DNA of 64,000 nucleotides from Polytrichum commune (Eukaryota > Streptophyta > Polytrichopsida > Polytrichales > Polytrichaceae), in contig OX485803.1 of assembly GCA_950295325.1 (NCBI GenBank), positions 11,222,001-11,286,000 of the forward strand, read 5' to 3'. The position numbers were made by a program, and so were the translations under genes. Within the stretch, counting starts at the first letter, position 1; every line of letters starts with the position of its first letter. Below, piece by piece: positions 36,440 through 49,662 of this stretch. A model generated the notes under the pieces. The model made no database searches, had not been told where the DNA came from, and saw nothing but the letters and a program-made list of their open reading frames with translations.

Positions 36440-37540
36440 TACCAACTAAGTGTGCAACAATGGTTTTGATTCAAAGTGTGTACTTAAGTGGGAGATTACT
36501 ATAATAAAGTCAAATATAGTGATTTCCTATAGGGGTCATAACTTAAAACTTTGTACTATGTTTATTGATTTGATTCAATTGTATAGATCCAACATTTCAA
36601 AATTCAAGAAGATAAAGGGGCCTATTACCATGGAATACTCGAAAAGTATTTCATCAATTGCTGATTTTTATTGTAACTATCCAAAACAATGTTGCATGCA
36701 ACCAAAGTAGATTAGAAGTAATTAATGCTATCAACTAACATTTTGAAACATTACGATGAATCTTGTATTAGGATCACTACTTGTGTTCAACAACAATAAC
36801 AAGCTCAAGTACATGCATGACCTCGTTATAGGTATATGTTGGAGCGTAGATGAACTTGTTGTTGTTGTTGTAATTCACCTTGGATGGAAATTGAACTCGT
36901 AGTACATGTGTTTGCAATACACCCAATTTCATTTCTTTCCCAAAGCCATAGAAGATAATTTGATGAAGTCCATGCATGTGCATAATGGGATGTTACCAAT
37001 TGTGATATAGTAGGAGTTATCCTCTCGGTGACAATGTTGATGATCATTCCAAATCCTCGATACGGAATGGCAATGACTTCAACAACATAGTATATGTCCA
37101 TAAGTCCATCACTCTTTCATTCATATTTGTGATATGTTGTTGGTGTTTATGGATTATGATGCACTATCTCTGAAAATTTGAAAGTTGGGTTAGTGTCAAG
37201 GTTTAATGGCACAAAAAGATGTAATTGAATGGGGAGAGTCCCAATTGTTGAGAGCCCACAACAAGGCAAAAATGCCTCTCTCTGTTGCAATTGGAACATA
37301 ATATACTCTAGCGCCAATACCTTCTCCCATGAGACATTAATGACTATCTTTATCGGCCATGTGTTGGGTACTATAGGCCAATCCATAAAATATTTATTTT
37401 TGTTGGCACTCTCACAATCCAATGAGCAGCTAGAGGTTTGTACTCTTGCATTTTCTCAAACAAACCAATTTTGCATATTACCTCTACTTTATAATAAGAG
37501 TCACATAGGGCATCCCGGAGAACCATTCACTCAATGACAC
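36440..37540 (-). mobile_element. Degenerate coding element, copy B (partial)
   Basis: The DNA matches copy A over its 1080-1990 part. Shared strings include GGGTACTATAGGCCAATC (37369 here, 1784 there), GGGGCC-ATTACCATGGA (near 36615 and 1088) and GATTTTTATT. Minus-strand translation gives NKYFMDWPIVPNTWPI against NKYILDWPIVPNMWPM in copy A, then VLALE and FQLQ-REA. Frameshifts break the coding sequence. Only the downstream third of the element seen in copies A and C is present. Confidence 0.6.
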
Positions 37541-39999
37541 TCAACTAAGTTAATGGCTCAGACAACAACCCGCGAATTTGAATCGATTTGATAAGCGGTG
37601 ACTATGCTTGAACTAATCCACATTTTGCACATTTTGGTTGCTCACATACTCACTTGCTGCCACCCACAATACCCCTCAACTATCTACCAAATCCCCAACA
37701 TGACTCGAGTTCCTTCGATTCACGATCACCAACTAGGGTAGATGGTTTTTTTTTTTATCAAAAACATTTAGTATCTAAATGTTTTAGCCACTAGTGCTTG
37801 ATGGTTAGATGTGATCAAAACAATAAACTTCCCTTTAGAGGCTTGTGATTGGGGATAATCACTAAAGTTGACTCCCTTTCTTTGGCACCAATTTTGACTA
37901 TGTATGTTAGACATGAGGTGAATCTTTTAAATTAGCAAAGAGGTTGTGGATTTGTTTTTGGAATGATCTCCAGTGGTAGATCCAAACTCTTTACAATACT
38001 CCACACATGTTACCTTTAATACACCCACGAAATTATGGTTCGAAGACCTCAAGTGCCATTGATGATCTTCCATAGTTGTTAGTTCCAAATCTTTCTTAAA
38101 TTTCTCTTTGGCCAGCAAGTTTCTAGCCATGACCTTAACACTTACCAATGTAGGGTTTAGATTAGATGCCACATGTGTCAATGCTCTCACCACTAACTCT
38201 AGAACCGGCATGCGAGGCAATGGCTGGTCAAATCATCAAGAGGGTTAAGATCTTGGATTTCAACCTCCTTTGCTTTATACTCTAGAATCTCTTGGAAGTT
38301 AGAAACAAAAATCTAGATCAACCACACGCATGCACTTTCCTGATTCAAGATTGGGATGAGCTAATGGTAGAACATATACATCCAAAAAATACTCTATTAA
38401 GGCCCTCGAGCTTGTAGTTAATCCTACATCTACTCTCCATATCAAAGAATTGAAAGGGCCAATCTAATATATGAATACCCTGAAGTATTGGTATGAATCT
38501 TGCATGTGTTGCCCTCAACACACTTGCAAAATTCAATAAGTTTTGGACTAGCATAAGCATTAGCAAGTGAGAATATTTTCAACTTCAAAGACATTGTAAA
38601 CTTGGTTTGTGATCAACAACCTTACTTCAATAAAGCAAACATCGTAGTTGAAGAGTGGAACCCTGAAGTTGCGACTTGACTATTGTCCTTTGGAATTCGA
38701 AGGGTCAAAGCAAGGTGATGGCCATGGTCGACACATGTCCATCATCCTTTGGAATCTAAGAAGCAAGAATGCAGATGTGTGGCAAGACCATGGACAAGTG
38801 GAAAGACATGGTACTTGATGCACCAGTGAAGAGGCCACATAAGGTGACCAAAAAAAATATCTTTGTAACAAGGAACTGTGAATGGCCAATTTCTGGTGAG
38901 GCATGACCATCGTCCTTGCATTCCTTTAATTTTTTTTGAGGATTAATTAATTACTTCATGGATCAATGAATTTAAGAGGATATTAATAAACTAATGAAAA
39001 AATCATTACATCATTAAACTAAAATGAGAATCAACCTTGAATTGAATTACACAATGAGATTAATCAACCAAGGTGTACATTAAAGACTATGGTCTTGGTT
39101 GCTATCTAATTTGCCTTGGCCTATGGTTATGGATACTTACAAAATGAAGCCCTTTAGTTAATCCTGGTAAGGGCGATTGTCCGACTAACTCATTAAAATT
39201 TAGATAATTTAATAAACGCCGCAACCCATAAGGTTTGTTCTACAAGATTTCTTGATCCACTAAATTATCAAATAATTAAGGAGAGATTGCTCAAATTGGG
39301 GTGCCCTTGGCCCTAATTATATGTGGTTATTGGTTAATGTAAAGTATTATTGATGAGTTGAGACTCCCTATATTGAAAATCCATGGTATATTGAGTTGTG
39401 ACTACAAGATTATGGTTGGCTATAAGGAAAAGACCGCGCAATTGTATACAATGCACTAAGTGACCCTCATATTCCACTCCTTTTGCTAAAGTCACATAAA
39501 ACAAAGTCCTACCTAGACTTGGTACTCAAATCTCATTTTCAAGTCAATGTGACCTATCAATCAACCTAATAATGACACTGAGAGTTCAATCTGACATTTA
39601 TTTCATCTTTGTGAGCCCCAAACCTTCACCCTTATGCGTCATAGTCCGGGTGAGTGCATGAAGTTCACATGTAAGTGATTACCCGACTTTAGCACCGGTG
39701 ATGTAGCCTCCAATGCTTCACATTTTAATGCTACACACACGATTTTATTTCAAAGAAATAATGGTACAAGCATTCACAAATGCTCTTCTATTCTTGGATC
39801 CTTTCCCTACTCCATTACTCCTTGAGTCTGGTACATCACACTTAACCCATCTACCCAACTAGTGAAAGTCACCTAAGTAAAACTACTAGACTTGCCAATG
39901 CTCCTACTTGGGAACCTCCTCATGGCCGCATTGTCTGATCACCCAACATTAAGTCCATAAAAAACCCCATCTAAGTAATTGTGACATTTGCTTAATGAC
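37541..39999. other. Intergenic, nothing recognised
   Basis: No coherent frame; short open frames on both strands lack motifs. Confidence 0.45.
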
Positions 40000-40930
40000 C
40001 TTGGGCTATGTATTATCACGTCCCGTGCAAAGCCTTGACCCTGGACTTTGTCGCCCCCCCTCAGTACAAGGCTGAGTTGTATTCACCGCTTGCTGCCGAA
40101 TTTCCTAGTTGCTCCCTTCACCCTCTCCATGGAATTCACCGATCTCTCCCCAGCCTGGTCGCCCCTCGCCTCACGGCACACCCAATTGCTTCGATCTCCC
40201 TAGCCCAGTTAAATCAGTCCTTGACCGACTGCCCTCCTCTTCGAGGAAGTCTGTGGCCCCCGTCAGAACCCTTCGCCTCTCTCTCCGATTCGGTGTAGTG
40301 ATCACAACACATTCATCCTTCCATCAGATGCCTTGCCTAATTCGCACCAACCCCTCATTGATTCCAGCATTGACCTAGCCAGCAACTGCTGCTTGAATGA
40401 GGCCAGCATTGCAATCCTTCCTCATTAGCTCTTGCTCGCCGCATCAGCTACTGAGTCAAATCAACAAGCAAGTCTGGCACGCCTGGTGGCCAACTCCCTG
40501 CCCGAATGTGGAACTGAAAAGAGGTTGACCTCTAGATTACTTTCTTGTGCCTGCAGCTTCGCCTCCTTTGAATTCACAGCCAACCAACCCTTCTTCCTTC
40601 AGATCAAGCAGTCCCCTATGTCTAAATTCTTCTCGTCTTTGTTACGCCGCATTTCCCTTCCTGTATGTTGGGTGAATTTGTCATTGCCACAGCCACTGCC
40701 CGGCAATTTGCTCACCTACCAACTACATTCTCACCCAATGCCCCAAAAAATGTTTTTGGTTCCCTGGCCGACGTCAACGCCACGGCCAGCCGCTGCCACC
40801 CTTCGCCGAGAGAGAGAGAGAGTGCGGTTAGGGGTCCCTGGACTTGCCGGACCCCTCTGTTGGCCCAACGGAAATCCAACTGCCCTATCTCCTTAGAGCG
40901 AGGCCCCCTCCTTAAACGGCAAGAACCCCG
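40000..40930. other. GC- and pyrimidine-rich island of unknown origin
   Basis: About 900 bases much richer in C than the flanks, with overlapping plus-strand open frames (40008-40298, 40109-40378, 40432-40896, 40665-40937) of Pro/Ser/Leu-rich translation. Such frames are expected in C-rich DNA, and none has a recognisable domain. It contains a short (GA)n run at about 40809. It could be a transposon leader, a decayed gene or a CpG-rich relic. Confidence 0.35.
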
Positions 40931-41619
40931 AGCTTAAACAAACAATACTTCTAAGCACCATACCCATAATCCTAACCTAGGTCACTTAAACTTGTGTGTC
41001 ACCTAACACTTAAATAACTAATTAGTTGTTTTTGGTCTTTTCCATTACGTTTCACACGGTCTCACATAAAAGCTTACCTCCACTTAACTTTTAGAACTTT
41101 AACACCTCCTAGCTTACAACTATTCAATCAAAACAATACTGCACCTATTTAAGATATTATTAAGGTTAACAAGAAATGTGGGCACCGTATTGGGCTCACA
41201 ATCTTCCTTGTGTGGTTTTGTTGAACGGAACCCAATCCAAAAACTATCTACAACACCTCTCCATCCATAGAGTAAATTTTTGCTAAACATACATGGTGTT
41301 ATCTAGAGGTTGAATCCTACACTGAGTAAACATTTGTAGACAAGAGTGTCGAACATCTCCTAGAGGCAAAGTGAATGGCACAAATAATCCATGAACTTGT
41401 ACATAGGTCTAAGGAGATAATGCATATTTAGAAAAGCCCTCACATGTGTACTTGGACAGTGCATTCATGTCTCAATTGGTGTGGGTGATGGCTCTCCCAC
41501 CCTAAACCATCGAAATATGGGGTTAGGGTTGATGACTCCCCTTGCCTCATCAAAACCGACCATCATGGCATGTGGGAAAAAAAAAAAAAAAACAAACAAA
41601 CAAACCAAAACCCAAAAAT

Positions 41620-42310
41620 GTCTTGGACCGGGGTCACCAAAATCTCACTTTGGGGATTTTTCTACAACCTTAGAAAATGTTGTTGGGGTTGTTTGGAGAG
41701 CACTTGACCACTTCAAATTGAAGATGTCCTCAAAAGAATAAAATCTTGAAATCTTTCAATTTAATAGCTTGGTACCAAAACACTAAATGCAATTTTTCCT
41801 TAAAAAAATTAGAGAAAAAACCCATATTAAACTCAATCTTCCCTTTAGAAAATAAAAGTCCAAAATCTTGACATTTAGTGTCTCATATCTATGATGAAAA
41901 TTTCTCATTGTTTGGGTTTTATTATAGAACCCTTGATAGCGATGTTGGGGTCATTTGGAACAACTTTACCACATTTAATTAATTTTTTGTGTGAAAAGAA
42001 ATGGAAAAATCTTGAAATTTGGTGTCTTAGATCCTGGACACAAATTTGTCATTTTTGGGGATTTATTCTAGAACCCTTGGAAGCACTACTAGGGTCATTT
42101 GGAGCCAACTTGACCAAATTTTATTCAATTTTTGGTGGGAAGAAATGGGATAATCTTGAAATTTAGTGTCCTAGATCTTGGGCATAATTTCTTTTCATTT
42201 TCTAGGATTTGAGAATTTAACAAAACGTTGTTGGGGTTATTTGCAACGCACTTGACCAAATTTAATTTGGTTGTTTCTTGTGAGTATGAAAGTCCAACAT
42301 CTTGATATGT
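41620..42310. repeat. Degenerate tandem repeat, unit ~142 bp
   Basis: Repeated phrases GGGTCATTTGGA or GGGGTTRTTTG at about 41686, 41948, 42092 and 42233, each followed by ACTTGACCA and, before or after, by AAATCTTGAAATTTRGTGTC. Spacing is near 141-144, with one gap of about two units. Confidence 0.7.
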
Positions 42311-42939
42311 AGTGTTTGGGAATCAAGAGAGCACAATATCAACCTTACAAGCTTTTTTGAAAACGCCAAGAAGCATTTGTGGTTCATTGTTTGGATCATT
42401 TGGAAACATATTGGTAAAAACAAACAATATGTAGAACACCCAAAAATGTAATATGATTTCATGTTGGAAAAAGATTGGTGGGGTTTCAACAAGTTGTCAT
42501 TGTGTTGTCTACTTGACACAATACTACTTCCAAACCTTAATCCCTTTGCTACTTTAAGTTTTCCTCTTTAGTGGATTGCAATATTAAATTTGGTTTAGGC
42601 AACCACCCAAACATTAGAGTCTGCTATGCGAACTTGAGGTTTTCATCATAGTGTTTCTTGGTTCAAAGCCCAAATTGGAGTCTATTTTTCAAAAGAAAAA
42701 TGAAATGTCTGAGGTGGACGTAGAGGAGGCCTTGGAAGTTTACTTTACTCTCACGTCAACGAGCATGTAGCTCATAAACGACAAAGTACCATAAAGAGAT
42801 GGTAGAGAGAAAACATATAAATAATTGCAAATTCTAATTGAGACCTTAACAACTCTTGCATCAATTGTCCTTGATGCTTACACATCTACATGTTTGTATT
42901 TCTCATACTCTTAAGGTGTTTCAAGCCACGTGGATTTTC

Positions 42940-43639
42940 CCAGGGGTGGACTCTTCATACCATGTATGAACTAACATGAGTGTAAGAATGGGTAATATTC
43001 GAGGCATAGGCGTATATAACATACATAAGGGAGAGGTATTGTTTTCCTCTAGTGTATACATTTGAAAAGGTAATTAAATTTCATAAAATAATGGTAGATG
43101 TACCAAAAAGGGCCCTAAGGTTAAGAGAAAAGAATTGACAATTGATGTGTTAGTTCATTCAATTCACATTTTCATTCATTGTTGTCATATGTCATAGTCC
43201 TTAATGGCTACCATGTCTATTCTTGTTAGAGTTTGCATTTGGGTTATAGGCTTTTACAAACTAGAGGCTCTTGGAGCGCACATGGGGTTCCTTGAATTAT
43301 GCTCTCCGGATTGTGGCTAAGTTATTGTGCTCTTGCCTTTATTTGTTTGATGCAATTGATGAGTTGCATGCTATGGATGAAAATAAATTTTTCATTGAAA
43401 AATGAAAGTAGATTTTCTATGTAATGAAGGCCTTATTAATCCATGACGTGTAATTTGTTTATGTAGTGAAGGCATTTACCACATTAAATTGAAAAAGTTA
43501 GTACAAATACACAAATCCATATTCTAGCCTGTTACATATACATTTGTTTTTGTCTATAAACTTCTCATATATAGAGTGTTTAATTTCATAGTGATCCACG
43601 CATGTCATTTAGGTTCTCAACAAAGAGTCCACCCCCTGG
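42940..43639. mobile_element. MITE family M1, copy c (both ends present)
   Basis: The left CCAGGGGTGGACTCTT and right AAGAGTCCACCCCCTGG form ~16-bp terminal inverted repeats. The flanks TGGATTTTC and TGGATTTCA may be a decayed 9-bp duplication, which would suggest a Mutator-type origin. The 700-bp interior has no gene. Related copies lie at 25469 and 29914. Confidence 0.7.
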
Positions 43640-44539
43640 ATGGATTTCACTATGGTTTTGTTCATGGCTCGTGTGCAAATTCAATGACCTCTCATCATTT
43701 CATTGCTAGGTGCCTTCACTCATGCTTGCAGACGTAGTGGCCGCCATCCAATCACGTGCAATGAAGAATCTTCATTGTTCAATGTTATCCTATCACCATT
43801 GTGTGTTACAATATCAACTCCTAGATCGGGTGGAGCTTTGGCTAAGGCAACCTCTGTCAATTCCAATGAAGAGCCTATCAAGAAGTGTTAAGGAAAAATC
43901 AATTGAGTATGTAAATTTAACCATTTTTTCAAATTCTCTTGACTAGTTGACATCTGTAGCTTGAGAAGTGCCCACATGAAGTCTAACATTTACAATTTCA
44001 TTTTGCAGAATTTCATTTTTTGGTGTGATTTCTCCTCCAAGTTTTATGGTTTTGCCTCCATGCAGAGGGCATCATTCGGATCATGGAGGAGTCGATGACA
44101 CCAATCTTTTGATGTAGGCTTGAAAAAAATTGTTTGTCTTCCATTCATATATGACGAGGCGGATGAGTGCATTAATGTTCATGATCATGCTAAATTAGTT
44201 TGACTAGGTTATGACTATAGAGATATTTGTGAGTGTGTGTGACATGGTTTTGATTTTGCATTCTCAGGTAATAACAATTTGGCCATCATGTTGTGTGCGC
44301 AATTCACATTTTGCCCTATACCCATCTCTCCATGAGTTCAAACAACCACTTTGTGATAATTTTTCTACAATCAAAGTGATAATAACTTCAGATTGTGTAA
44401 CAATGTTTAGATCTTGGGCTTCCTCTTAAATTCCCACGATTAGTAGACATTGGTCCAAGTGAACAATTTTTCTTGGACTTCCATCTACTGCATGCCCAAA
44501 AACTTAAGTTCTTATCTTTCAGAATGTCACCATCAATTT

Positions 44540-44694
44540 ATATGTACTATGAGGAAGAGGTTGGCGGTTCGAATCCCGGCTGTGAAATCTCCTCTCTACT
44601 TGACGGAAAACTTGCCAGGTGGTCAACTGCCTCCTGTGCTTTGGCGCTGGCATGTTGGCCTTCTGTCTCAAAAATAATAATAATATGTAGTATG
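44540..44694 (+). mobile_element. tRNA-derived SINE, 5'-truncated, with target duplication
   Basis: GGCGGTTCGAATCCCGGC near 44562 is a textbook tRNA T-arm/B box. A ~100-base body follows and ends in AAAAATAATAATAAT. The flanks ATATGTACTATG (44540-44551) and ATATGTAGTATG (44683-44694) match at 11 of 12 positions and are read as the target duplication. No A box precedes the B box, so the head is shortened. Confidence 0.65.
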
Positions 44695-46234
44695 CACTCC
44701 CTACGACAAACCTACTTGGAAGCCATGTTCTTTACTCAATATGGGCAACTATTAACATGTGGATTTGAGTTCACGTGCAAGTGGCGATCCCCTCCCTCAT
44801 GGGCCAAATGGTAAAATGAATCAACAAATAATAGTAAAATTTCTTTATTTCTCTTCTTCTAGTCACGGTGCTCTTGTTATTTTTCTTCAAAGAATTAACC
44901 GGGGATAAAAATGTAATTTAAAAAAAAATACTCACATTGAGATTTCGCCTATGCAATACATGTGAGTGGGTTCCCACCCCACCTTATCATGTAAATTCAC
45001 CCATGGTGGATAAAGGGGCTCTATTAAGAGCTAATGTTTTACATGTTTGTGAATAACTCACTCATATGGGTCCCACTCTTATGCTAATGTGAAATTTCCT
45101 AAGCCATTGTTGAACTCAAATCACCTTCTATAGACATGTTTCATGCTATGGAATAGATCATTGCATTTTTATAGAAGGTATGTGGTCTTATTGTGGGCAC
45201 TTCCAATTCCACATACAAATCTAGCCGTTCAATCCAATTGGCAAATTGTTCATCCAGCTAGCAATTGTGAATCATAAAGATTTGTCATTTCAACTTTTCA
45301 AAATCGGAGTTGAGTTGCACACATGAAGATTGTGTTCCTCTCTAAATAATTAAACAAATATCCCTCCTTAATTTATTGAGTGTTAAACTTAGAGTTGTTA
45401 GTATTTGTTTAGCACAGAAGTCCAATCTCAACGTAACACGTGTCTTTTTGGTGTCCGTTGGTGATTACAATCCTTGTCATATACCACTTGAATGTAGGTG
45501 TCCAACAAAGAGGAGTGACCACATAAGGTACACATGCCTAAGGGGCACTTTGCACATGAGCTTGAGGACCTAAAGGACCAAGGAATTTTGAAAGGATGAA
45601 AAAACCCTACATGAAGTTGTACATGGCATGTAATGGATATTGTTTTCATGTTCTACATGATTTTGTGTCAGGCCCATCTCAAAGAGTTGAGTCAAATACA
45701 AAATTGAGAGTCCATGACACTTCAAAATCTCACAATCCTAAGGCCCGTAACCGCATAAAATTCAATTTCAAATTTCCATGGTACCGCCTTCATATGAGTT
45801 TCAAGGGCCGTCACAATTTCATGGTCATGGCCCTTCACTATAGTCTAAAGTGGCCCTTACCTTTCATATGGATGAGTTTAGATGGTCAAGCAAGGCTCCA
45901 ACATGTGGGGATATGAAGGTGGAGTAACATTAGGGTTTGGGTCCAAGAAACTTGTGGTCCAAGCAAGGACAAAGCCACCTAGGGGGGCTTACCTCAAAAT
46001 ATGGAAATATCCAATGTATATTTTATTTTCAAATTTCAATAAGTGGTCGAATTTAATTATTTACTAAGAGATTTGGACTCATCGAGCTGACATCCCCATA
46101 ACAAAATTGAAAACGTCGTTAATATCCAAAGCTTTGGCAATGATCTTTTCAATATAGATGATCATCGTATCGACCATCCAATCATCGCCAATTACATTGC
46201 CAATAGTAAGCAAATTCCCAACTTTCCTTCAATG
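44695..46234. other. Intergenic with a dispersed repeat
   Basis: About 45380-45500 (AGTATTTGTTTAG, GAAGTCCAATCT, TGTCTTTTTG, ACCACTTGAATGTA) resembles 54715-54815 (GAAGTCCAATCTTTT, ACATGTCTTTTTGATATCC, ACCACTCAAATGTAAGT), so both are pieces of one dispersed repeat. No gene is supported; the open frame 45596-45916 has no motif. Confidence 0.5.
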
Positions 46235-46289
46235 CACTAGTAGAAAACATTACGAAAAAGAACCGCAATCGTTTTCCCATTGCGGTTCT
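46235..46289 (+). mobile_element. Possible CACTA transposon end with subterminal hairpin
   Basis: CACTAGTAGAAAACA (46235) resembles plant CACTA termini. A perfect 11-bp hairpin follows, AGAACCGCAAT (46259-46269) and ATTGCGGTTCT (46279-46289). I could not find the opposite end, so this is a partial or chance match. Confidence 0.35.
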
Positions 46290-47093
46290 TCTGACCAGCC
46301 TGCTTTGTAGTCGCTAAATGACTGCAAATTTGTTTTTTGGTTTTATCGGCTGAAAATTTAGGAATTTAAGGGCTTGTAATATACCGTTGCAAAGGTCTTG
46401 AAAATACCTTTCCAAAAATGTACTACATGCCCCAAATTTCAATTTTTTATTTAATAAAAATATGTAGTTGTTTTGGCATAGTTTTCTACATAGCCCCCCC
46501 CCCCCCCCCAAGCCAACACGTGGCTTCGCTCTTGGGTCCAATACATCCCTTACTACACCTTACTATCAGACTCCAAAATTGGACCCAAGGTTGAAGATTG
46601 GTTTCTCAACTAGTAGTAGTTTCTTAGAGAATTGCCAAGATTTGGCAGGAAAGTAATGTCACATCAACACCACTACAAGTTTTTTTTGTACTTTGGACAA
46701 ACCCTAGTATAAACTCATTGGGTTTGAAGTTTTTTCTCTCCGCCAATAAGATCACTTGATTTTGGAGTTTACATATTTTGGTATGGGACCCTATTGTACA
46801 CCAGTGTTGGACTAGCATCATTATTTTCTCTTTTTCTTTTTCGTTCACTCAAATATCTATAATGAGGATTTTCCATGTTTCAATACCATTTGGGTCTATG
46901 TACCATGCAAGAACCTTCATACGTAAGTAAAATCGCATTGATATCAATATGATACATAATGGTATTGACCCAATTGATAAATTAGGTATACAAAGATTTT
47001 CTTACCTTGATATGCCCACTAAACATCAATATTTGATTGGTATCATAATCTTGATATCCACGTTGATTCTTCAATACAAAAATTTGATGTTGA
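46290..47093. other. Intergenic, nothing recognised
   Basis: Includes a poly-C run near 46494. No supportable gene. Confidence 0.45.
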
Positions 47094-49560
47094 CTATTTG
47101 ATACCCATGCATTCACATACATACCGGGCAACATTGGTATAAACCCACCCATGAGACTTATGAAGTTGTTTGTGACGACGCAACATGCATTGGATGAAGT
47201 GCGGATGAAATGCGTGGGATGACGGGCGATGACGGGAGAACGTGGATGACGATGACGGTTGACGGAAGAGACGCACCGGTGCACGGCGACCTCCGCACAG
47301 TTCTCGCACCGGCGCCGAATTGCATGGCGGATCCACGCAACAACCCTCGACGCCCAAACGACATGCAGGGGGAAAAAAAGGCTCCATCTAATGCAAGAAA
47401 TTATTTACTTTCGCACCAAAAGAATTGCAGGGCATTTGATGCAGATTCGATGTTGTGAAGATGAGGATGAGCCCCTTAAAGTCATCTTTCGAGCTTTTCC
47501 CCAGGTGAATAACTCACCTCGCTCCGCATTCTTCGAATGCGCCTTTAATATATGATGGGCTCATCATCCCTCCTCTATGAATTTGAGCTCTTCAGTGTCC
47601 CCATTTGGTCGTGAAGAGCACAGATTAGTGGGAAAGTTGATGAATCAGGCATTTTCTTGAACATCCCACTCTTCGACCTTTCTGCTGCGCTTGTCCGACG
47701 ACAACGATCGCGGACAATGTGAAATTTTGAGCTGAGGTGGTTTTAGCTCTCCACTGGGAGGGAAAGGATATCACAGGCAAAAATCGTGTCTTAATCAGTC
47801 TAGTATTGAATGGCTGCAATGCCTAGTACATGCACGATTCCGGAGGGAATTGTGTGTGTTATTGTTTAGTACGAAATCACGAGCGTATGAGGAAGAGGGG
47901 AGTACACGACGCAACATCGAGTGCCATGCATGGATAAGCTCTTACCAAGAAATGCTATTGCTCTTTTCAAAGAGGACCCTAAACTCTCCTCGGTTAAATG
48001 CCTCCAGGTGGTACCCGATGGCACTTGCATATAATTCGAGCAGGATACATTCGAGTTCAAGATGTTCTCAGTAAAAGAAGAAGTACCTCAGTAACTCAGT
48101 GACATGCAGATCAAAGTGGCACAATAGGGCGTCATCTATCTGCATCGGATCTGCGCAATCGATTTGATTTCGTAGGTCCAGAAATGTCAAAACCTCACAA
48201 AAAATCTTCTGCAATAGCATTGACCAGAGTTTCTACCCGAATAACATCGTACGAAGATTCTTCTGGACGGATGGATTGAAACTCTCTTCACAGTCTTCCT
48301 GAGTGCAACAACAAGCGTATGAGAGTCATCTTCTTCATGAAGTTGCCTTCCACGATTGAAAATAATGTGGTAGTCTCTGCAGTGAAATAGAGACACTAGA
48401 TTTCGTGTTGCATTACAACATTCTGTTCTGGCAAAGCAGTAAGAGTCTATAATGATCCACCGCAATCTTGTTAACATGCACAGTGAAACACAAAGTCGAA
48501 ATTGCATATTTCTGACTCCACCTTCCATATGAGCAATTTCCATGCTTCGCAGCCAGGGGAGCTTCGAACATCATGCCCCTCCACCGCAACATAAGTGGCT
48601 TCCATAGGGGAGGCTCGCAACAAGGCTTCTTTGCAGGTACAGATTGTCAACAACACTCATTCCACGATATGCAAAGTCTCTCACATCGAACACCTTTCGT
48701 TGTAAATTCACTGTCAGAATCAGTAGAGTTGTTGATTGGTAGAATGAATGGATAAATCCATTGGCAGTAACCACAGAAATAAGTCAATCAGCATTATTTT
48801 CCCCATTTGTATGGTACAGTTGATGAGGTTTATCGACATAGCATTTCTACATGGTCTCATTCACAACACACAGCAAATAAGTCACTACCGTTTTGAGTTC
48901 CCTACAAATCCGCTGAATCTTATGCCAAATGTAACTCTATATCAGTGCTCTTTCTCATCATTCTTTCCCTCTCTTCAAATTTATTACTACCCATTAATAG
49001 ATGAATTCGACCTAGCACTTACATACTGAAAGTTCTGATTTCACCAGTTATATTTCTGATCCGATTTTGGTTAAAAGATGGTGGAGCGAGAGGCCGGTTG
49101 GAGCACCAGAGAACCTTGAGCAGCTGGATGGAATTCAGTAACATAGACAACACCACAGCTGAGCAGGAACTTCCACGGCATTCTGCTCGAAGTCAAGAGT
49201 GCAGGACCGCTGTGAGCGTGAAATGGTTCACTTCCTCCCCTCTACTACCTCCATTCACATCGAATGCTTTATTGCTTGCAACAGCCATTTAGTGTTGCAG
49301 GCTAAATCTGTAAAGTCTCTTAAGAGGGAAAACTTGGAAATCGTCGTCAATAGGCAAAGACTCCACTGATGCTGACATTCCAGCTGAAGAGTCTCCAACT
49401 GGATTTCCTGTATTGTCCTCCACTGCATGCCATCAATATTGACAACGTCATCATCTGCCTCAAAAACCATTCCACATCCTGGAGTGGTTTCCAACCAGGA
49501 TGGGTAGAGGATATTTTCTGTGGTGCTGTAGTCTTTTGGTTCATAACGAAGTATGTACAA
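47094..49560 (-). CDS. Possible multi-exon gene or pseudogene, minus strand
   Basis: Several minus-strand segments look like coding exons with splice signals. The clearest is 48376-48199. It is preceded by a pyrimidine tract ending in TTTCACTGCAG and followed by GTGAGG. It is 178 bases long and encodes a frame with QLHEEDDSHTLVVALRKTVK. A second, 48066-47946, follows TTCTTCTTTTACTGAG, precedes GTAAGAG, and continues in the same phase with VPSGTTWRHLTEESLGSSLK. Further candidates are 49480-49290 (GMVFEADDDVVNIDGMQ, and in another frame PVGDSSAGMSASVESLPIDD) and 48656-48471 (EATYVAVEGHDVRSSPGCEA). Base composition is more balanced than in the intergenic DNA. Frame changes between segments could be introns or decay. 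The protein family is not recognised and exon limits are tentative. Confidence 0.35.
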
Positions 49561-49662
49561 CTAGAGACAAAGGCTGCAGACTGAGCATCAGAATAAACCC
49601 TATCCCTCTGTTGGGAATTGTAGCATGTGCCAAGACGAGCCTATGGCGTTGCAGTTCTCTTG

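Noticed and set aside
40432-40896. 154-codon frame in the GC-rich island as a gene
   Set aside because: Ser/Pro/Leu-rich translation with overlapping alternatives in other frames; typical of C-rich noncoding DNA.
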